A stretch of 10,613 nucleotides of DNA, taken from positions 1 through 10,613 of the forward strand of contig JAFCCK010000024.1 of assembly GCA_017610245.1 (NCBI GenBank), given 5' to 3'. This DNA comes from Candidatus Iainarchaeum sp. (GTDB lineage: Archaea; Iainarchaeota; Iainarchaeia; Iainarchaeales; GCA-2688035). This document shows, in pieces, positions 8,601 through 10,613 of this stretch. The position numbers and the translations under genes were made by a program. Numbering within the stretch: position 1 is the first letter of the stretch; each line of letters begins with the position of its first letter. The notes beneath the pieces were generated by a model. That model was not told the DNA's origin and searched no databases. It saw only the letters and a list, made by a program, of their open reading frames with translations.

Positions 8601-8658
8601 CATAATACTGGTCTTCCGCAGCATAATAAAGGTCTTTGAGATTGTCAACTATGCCCAT
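601..8658 (-). CDS. Giant N-terminally anchored surface protein with Ig-like repeats, coiled-coil/glycine-zipper module and paralogous C-terminal region
   Basis: This 2685-residue protein starts at ATG 8656-8658; an in-frame TAA four codons upstream excludes a longer form. Residues 1-41 are Tyr-rich and probably cytoplasmic, and 42-65 form a membrane anchor (N-in, C-out). About six beta-sandwich units of carboxypeptidase-regulatory or Ig-like type follow (roughly 71-150, 160-245, 250-340, 342-425, 432-520, 522-600), with motifs such as VPGSYSVTV and KQGSYYAYV; another lies near 925-1025. Beta-rich regions with paired cysteines continue to ~1450. An Ala-rich coiled-coil module occupies ~1466-1870, with hydrophobic Gly-rich segments at both ends and nine cysteines at 1726-1751. 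Residues ~2006-2685 match the neighbouring paralogue. Fifteen N-X-S/T sequons in the first 1150 residues support an extracellular, glycosylated location. A role in adhesion, cell contact or a surface machine is inferred; the overall family is not recognised. Confidence 0.9.
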   Translation of the reverse strand: MGIVDNLKDLYYAAEDQYYAVLDKINNYVPVYKIVDPIDKVFPSFILLVLALILSGALLVALPALTSDQQELTIIVENDAGDALAGVAVNYRADLLAGTLETDSDGKIKLAVPVGTELEIKINETSVEGVEYKKLETLITVSKGVSEEILRLETKLPGAIERTLVFQYLGGQRITDKAITVRLSCSSGVTPLPRDVTDTDKDGVIVVKEPPGCGVMQATIISPAEFVGESYLLDKSTVILRLRGEEIEKGSLRVKVKDGSGRLLDEVNFRVSLRDRDGIALQEKYTLPYGEVIFRDVVPGSYSVTVEDESGDYAIATEGGIIVSPNQTESVTVVVSKSIKGTLEVTAVDKGSGQEIGAVLIRLVNSSGRIVTENTTGENGEAVSFALAEEDNYTLFAIHDDYLYGELDLNGTIDGEVSVEMERLTPENSGRVEVKVIDEDDVPVENAKVKLRFLDNDFIAPYEPATTDFNGMAKFRGVKQGSYYAYVEKYPASGDNKSDGREIDIRTVTKFTVRLLIGETFVNVLAIDQDGQQVAEAEAEFFSITGKSLGKIPLTDGIGSYSLKADKRVYVVVKHPNYQSVQTMPQQLYPNRTLDFVAELEPRLVSGTPSIEFLGVFTASGNEAFSMDAGQRYILKFKFRVPEVEEYEKGGIHFRVGNEMLLANDPLVIKGVIAGNINAPLRGTTFSPPTGYSEDIQNRTEGDAKWVNFEWPELTPGNYFFGIEVRVKGQITPGTLLPMHYRSWAENRSGEMLRDPYDSALGFQESVAEKQALYAKTYYLEYYEGETAQCDEDFCYSGEWLYDEEDGLYVYSPYTVRISSPYTFHFVIANNSDTVYNNSVLYITSIEEALEISEYEIQDADARTITAQSIRTSKVEEIGLGSFTKGKTVNAQLKFTPRELTTDYLEIKVIADGKVVFMREVFFMVIAEYNMVIGVEPGLLPAFIDTPLTVTVWEDAEGQMFELEDALVTVTKIAHDRSEQRWSSLTNSLGNAFFTVPASSAGTKVVITAEKPGFAAEPVVLFIDANVLRFDPPEVVSNLSTRDQTEQEIYEEITSLIPLDLELTNTSINGYFKGLLDETTMANYLGQFRGMKIEGNGIVAQNLFKVKLSENAADLLRRPERLEGSFWLTFENQEAGTVYDFAIPLKVNVSISGLPQTEDCLVISKSEWKTITQGNAAVLEFEVQNNCMSEGKFLALDRIVAKVDWSSDIMGNIELSLTEAETGESNTETLQQIVWTRMFEGIRERAVYYGLLTFTPLQGYLGKDAEFKVYIDGQVFTGEGTGYQNVGSSPPYIDSSIRIINLDSCIKYPGAESLVEIAGSEHATATFSIDTSDCGTTSVDISLCRNDASCSGGAEGGITVTPQEFTLSPSKPVQEVTVMKQSIAGMYGIWVSARTPGRSYHKVHLIDVFVEPRSEDAFYLDKYEFSIKGIGSRDSTELTNKELSEMVIVDASACAWGMAAEQDEELFDLAGAGVGAALAGLLGARDALKGAQAAQTAAETFDDGAITQGRQLSDQAAQSAQEAMDATKGAFDTTKEALDQAQEAKKTIDAMQKASEAIKTAEVAAVDSACQSTLSGAAGALTTATEGTQKAMEGTLKSVTDFSETAQDGLDRATEARNMAATAQSHFRQGQISAMPRSIGEKPANLAAASESFKNAMGRSTIFGKTGFKGSHKLTGTASDTMRSAADQGEIIIAEDITTTLPEKFAKTKAETDALIAAIEAAVPPCLARSCDCSGACCPDHCTPTCSGCACKAAADAAIAELESFKTKELADSKAAIDTLEQGMNTATDTIDDAIIGEISSSISSLENAVPGVKSSIKAAEAASKASQGAALASGMKSGKNWGTIGLYSILGALAGGLLGGLFSADDDPCSMRVQETIIDYIINLKEDAQAITMDKEGIAASWNTEDAKVFGDWDKQQVGVVFENTGLGEQEPLYATTSFSATKHLHNDPTVISGDSGDFGPFNVPDASTETYTQKIHLKFVTKTMIDRIPPFRPDSGCLQGTMLGATGIDALPKVKLNWNWSDTDGIAIDSCLTENPNGIFCDATQFSIMVNKRMHALEEFLEANPVIPCPPNPVMLVLEQIQNPVETHEVVDGTIGLAAIAKSVAGTTAAIAVEVQNISGADRSTEVEIYLVPPADVSLSEGQESCTRTVFVPNNGSEVVSCTFIELPESDELYSARASLVSEDAIIYPDVNSDVPDFIDADHQDRSSSLTVSFTIPGAGESGECWLPYSTSLYDGKPALEYYIEEMANVVWTDEIQDLGDLRNIIHFRANLIEDGYSEDFQMDFSEFYSQRTFMGAPEWFLDSGEGAFIDYFTDTDRLHFARRYVNSTTLSDAGTYDVLLSIEFEDETFSFFDSFGSPTAEIEVSVYLTEGPYPNSIFYYLPFNGAVGEDSLNGRQGYGINYVNAGNPFVVNSMDGLLIDTGEIPGSTPVSVLNTDTVFGFKNINSLASNRGLLLRIERGGSHNENNLLFYPHYATPVIMKVHSEENDEPFSAFFELIESDQPQQVGGNLTFWTGAGQCLDFTGVPVFEKFSNTPDREGTSTDPLVNWQYVYALDWEKAESAGEVYLKTYIYSPINGSYALRGIAPEGIGFITSDSPFVSSIELKGISGMEHNSKDALDSVTELQELFELVESSQVCVTDSGTKTSFWWNPRVLYETAGSYTSISQFEQGLVAGESCIGYSS
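3070..3132 (-). other. Glycine-zipper hydrophobic segment 2 (residues 1843-1863)
   Basis: A 21-residue uncharged segment contains a canonical GxxxGxxxG pattern (G1852, G1856, G1860) with a second register at G1857 and G1861. It is followed by three aspartates and a Pro-Cys. Length and composition suit a transmembrane or membrane-inserting helix that packs tightly with others. Confidence 0.7.
3133..4206 (-). other. Ala-rich helical/coiled-coil module (residues ~1485-1842)
   Basis: Residues ~1485-1635 and ~1701-1835 are rich in Ala, Thr, Asp, Glu, Gln and Lys and poor in Pro and aromatics, with heptad-like spacing of small hydrophobics, as in long antiparallel coiled coils. A less regular Gly/Ser/Thr region (~1636-1700) separates the first helical stretch from the second. 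The Cys cluster sits between two short helices (ETDALIAAIEAA before, KAAADAAIAELE after), like a hairpin tip. The composition differs sharply from the beta-rich domains on either side. Confidence 0.7.
3406..3483 (-). other. Cysteine cluster (residues 1726-1751)
   Basis: Nine cysteines lie within 26 residues (1726, 1731, 1733, 1737, 1738, 1742, 1746, 1749, 1751), with His1741 and Asp1740 adjacent and CxC, CC and CxxC spacings. This could be a small disulfide knot or a metal-binding knuckle. It interrupts the helical module and is flanked by Ala-rich helices. The odd cysteine count leaves at least one free for a bond elsewhere or between subunits. Confidence 0.85.
4207..4254 (-). other. Glycine-rich hydrophobic segment 1 (residues 1469-1484)
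   Basis: A 16-residue stretch made only of Gly, Ala, Val and Leu, with small residues at four-residue spacing (A1472, A1476, G1480, A1484), is preceded by Leu-Phe-Asp-Leu and an acidic cluster and followed by Arg-Asp. It marks the start of the coiled-coil module and mirrors the second zipper at the other end. It is short for a membrane span, so insertion is uncertain. Confidence 0.55.
8464..8535 (-). other. N-terminal signal-anchor transmembrane helix of the giant protein (residues 42-65)
   Basis: A 24-residue Leu/Ala/Ile/Val stretch follows the charged KIVDPIDK segment. There is no obvious signal-peptidase site directly after it, and beta-sandwich sequence begins at about residue 71. It most likely remains as an uncleaved anchor with the short N-terminus in the cytoplasm, although cleavage after the small residues near its end cannot be excluded. 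Confidence 0.8.
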
Positions 8659-8665
8659 GCTAAAA

Positions 8666-8669
8666 CCTT
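8666..8669 (-). promoter_or_regulatory. Weak ribosome binding site of the giant gene
   Basis: AAGG on the minus strand lies seven bases before the ATG at 8658 and is followed by T, giving partial complementarity to the archaeal anti-Shine-Dalgarno sequence. Confidence 0.35.
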
Positions 8670-8682
8670 AACGCTTTTGGGC

Positions 8683-8697
8683 TTTTTATTTATTTCC
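8683..8697 (-). promoter_or_regulatory. Possible TATA-like promoter element in the 40-bp gap
   Basis: The minus strand reads GGAAATAAATAAAAA here, directly after the TAA of the upstream paralogue and centred about 31 bases before the ATG at 8658. The AT-rich box and its distance fit a TBP site that would give the giant gene its own short-leader transcript. The short gap equally allows read-through from the upstream gene. Confidence 0.35.
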
Positions 8698-8698
8698 T

Positions 8699-10613
8699 TT
8701 AGGATGCCCTAATACATTCCGCTTCAGCCTGGCTCCTCTGCTGGGCCAAATTCTCCAATACAACCTTTGGATTCCAGAAGAACTGGCTGCTTACCCTGTT
8801 ATCTGCCCCCACAATGCAAACATCTCCACTTTCCACAAGCCCAAACACATCTTCCACTGAATCAATACCGCTTGTTCCATAGCTGTTGAACTCCATCCCA
8901 GGGACACCGTTCAATGGAATCTGACTGCCGCTATTGTCAACACCAATCAGTGTCATGTCATTCGCATAGGTGCTTCTCTGCATCAGGCTGCTGCTTCCCT
9001 GCGGTGTAAATACCACTGACTGCAGGAATACTTCCCCACTCCTAATTGGATTGCACCACTCTATTCCATAATCTGTAATATCTGTTCCCCTGGCGCACCT
9101 AATGTTCCCAGTAATGCCGCCGTGCACATCCCAGGTGTCCTGCCAGGCATCTAGCATTGGATTATCCTCAAAGTCCCTGCAGTTTGCTCCAACGCCGCTC
9201 CACGGAACCATTTTGCTGAATGCTGTTTGCGGCCCTCGGTCTATTTCAATTGAATAGAAGCCATAAGCCTCCTCTCCCTGGCTGAAGTGTACATTCATTA
9301 TTATTGGCGTTGCATAGCTCGGGCTCAGGACAACACTTGTTTCATCAATCCCAGCCTGCACGTCCAGCAGGATTCCTCTCTTGTCAATGTTCAATGTCCT
9401 GAATTCATCCTGGAATCCAGCATTAATCCAGCCCCCAAATACAGGAGTGGAGGCTGCTATAGGACTTGAAATAACAGGCTGAGTAGTGCTATCGTTTATC
9501 TTGATTGTTTCCTCGCTCGTCTGTCTGAAATTCACACCATAGCCTTGTCTTCCGTTTGCACTATCAACGCCAATCAGCCCATCAAATGGCAGATAATAGA
9601 ACGGGCTGTCAGGCTCTGGTGTACTTAACTGCGTCATTATCACCCTAATTGTAGCATCAGGCTCTCCCCCTGAGAACAAGTCCCAGTTCTCATTGTCAAA
9701 TTCAATGTCAAGGGTAACCTCATACTTTCCAGCAGCAACAGGGGCATGCGGGGCCTGCGCGTAATCGAACAGGAAGCGATCTGCACTACTGAAATACTCT
9801 CCCAGACCATCCTCCTCAAGATAATAGGCCGGGCAATCGAAGAAGCTCTTGTGCACGCAGAAATCATGGAAGTCCTGCCTGAAGTCGTTGGTGTAAGCGT
9901 CCTTCATCAAGTGCGCATTAAACTTCAGCAGTTCAAGTACAGCCTCTTTCTCAGCCTGCGTCCAGGTAGCATTGCCAGCAGCTTCAGTCGCCTCAAGGAA
10001 CTGCGTCAAGCGTAGTGTGCTATAAGGCTCACATTCTTGTATGCCGAGTTCGCCCATCACAAGCTGCGCGTCAATTGAATCATTCTCCTCATCATTGTTC
10101 TCACAGCCGTCACACAAATCTACTGCAAGCACAGCTTCCACATCATAAATCCCAGCAGGAATACTCGTGAAGAGACAGCTGTTGGTGCTCTTGCTTATCA
10201 GCTCAAACTGTCTCGTACAGCTCTTCTCCAGGGCGCCGGTACTGCTGTTCTTCAGATTAATACTAAGCTCCGCATCCATCGCCCTTCCGTTATTACTCTC
10301 AGCAGTAACCAGAATGTTCGCATCTGCCCCAACCCTCAATGCCTGTACTTTGGTCAATGCAACGTCAAGTGCAGTTGTAACAATCTGCTGCTCCTTAACC
10401 GCAACAGCACTTCCAGGACTGGGACAATCAAACGGCTTGTGCATATCAATAAATTCCTGCAGCTCATCCACTTTCTTCAATACAGAGATGCTGAACTGCG
10501 TTGCATCGCAGAAGATGTAATCAGGATTGCCCTCATCGCATGCATCCATGTCAATGCTGCTCCAGTCCCACTCAAACAATACCTTTGGCAATGCCGCTTC
10601 TCCAGTTACTCCC
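8699..10613 (-). CDS. C-terminal part of a large surface protein, tandem paralogue of the giant protein (5' end outside the window)
   Basis: The frame ends at TAA (8699-8701) and stays open through the right edge, giving about 637 residues. Frame codons up to the edge encode GVTGEAALPKV, which matches GATGIDALPKV in the giant protein, so the gene continues upstream and no start lies in the window. The visible part aligns with residues ~2006-2685 of the neighbour, sharing FCDATQFSI, FYYLPF, NGRQGYG, YATP, GMEFNS-type and FWNP blocks and about nine cysteines. No membrane helix is visible. Four N-X-S/T sequons and the many cysteines indicate an extracellular, disulfide-bonded region. It ends 40 bp before the giant gene, and the pair probably arose by an old tandem duplication. 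The partners may form a heteromeric surface structure; function is unknown. Confidence 0.88.
   Translation of the reverse strand, partial: GVTGEAALPKVLFEWDWSSIDMDACDEGNPDYIFCDATQFSISVLKKVDELQEFIDMHKPFDCPSPGSAVAVKEQQIVTTALDVALTKVQALRVGADANILVTAESNNGRAMDAELSINLKNSSTGALEKSCTRQFELISKSTNSCLFTSIPAGIYDVEAVLAVDLCDGCENNDEENDSIDAQLVMGELGIQECEPYSTLRLTQFLEATEAAGNATWTQAEKEAVLELLKFNAHLMKDAYTNDFRQDFHDFCVHKSFFDCPAYYLEEDGLGEYFSSADRFLFDYAQAPHAPVAAGKYEVTLDIEFDNENWDLFSGGEPDATIRVIMTQLSTPEPDSPFYYLPFDGLIGVDSANGRQGYGVNFRQTSEETIKINDSTTQPVISSPIAASTPVFGGWINAGFQDEFRTLNIDKRGILLDVQAGIDETSVVLSPSYATPIIMNVHFSQGEEAYGFYSIEIDRGPQTAFSKMVPWSGVGANCRDFEDNPMLDAWQDTWDVHGGITGNIRCARGTDITDYGIEWCNPIRSGEVFLQSVVFTPQGSSSLMQRSTYANDMTLIGVDNSGSQIPLNGVPGMEFNSYGTSGIDSVEDVFGLVESGDVCIVGADNRVSSQFFWNPKVVLENLAQQRSQAEAECIRAS

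Noticed and set aside
10589..10591. Apparent start codon (TTG) of the right-hand protein
   Set aside because: The codon is TTG, and the frame continues to the edge with residues matching the paralogue (GVTGEAA against GATGIDA), so it is an internal leucine and the gene is 5'-truncated by the window.

Overview
The window looks archaeal, most likely from a DPANN-type lineage; Diapherotrites or a relative is a weak guess from style, not a match. The evidence is the giant N-terminally anchored surface protein with repeated carboxypeptidase-regulatory-like beta-sandwiches, many N-glycosylation sequons, AGG-type arginine codons, T-rich terminator tracts and TATA-like boxes about 30 nt ahead of start codons. 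No rRNA, tRNA, CRISPR array, transposase or other mobile element was seen.

All supported genes lie on the minus strand and read from right to left. (1) The right end (8699 to beyond 10613) holds the last ~637 residues of a large secreted or surface protein whose start lies outside the window. (2) After a 40-bp gap comes a 2685-residue protein (601-8658). It has a short cytoplasmic N-terminus, one membrane anchor, about six small beta-sandwich domains in its first ~600 residues, further beta-rich domains to ~1450, an Ala-rich coiled-coil module (about 1466-1870) bounded by two Gly-rich hydrophobic segments and containing a 9-Cys cluster, and a ~680-residue C-terminal region. That C-terminal region is collinear with the protein encoded at the right end, so the two genes are tandem paralogues. 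(3) A 101-bp gap (500-600) carries T-rich tracts with a 14-bp direct repeat (probable terminator) and a TATA-like box. (4) A 127-residue three-helix membrane protein follows (116-499). (5) Two bases further on, another hydrophobic protein begins and runs off the left edge (1-113).

The layout suggests a surface apparatus: two large paralogous, disulfide-rich, probably glycosylated extracellular proteins encoded beside small integral membrane proteins. Adhesion, cell-cell contact, secretion or DNA transfer are all possible, but the sequence does not decide between them. The most distinctive element is the coiled-coil, glycine-zipper and Cys-cluster module in the middle of the giant protein.
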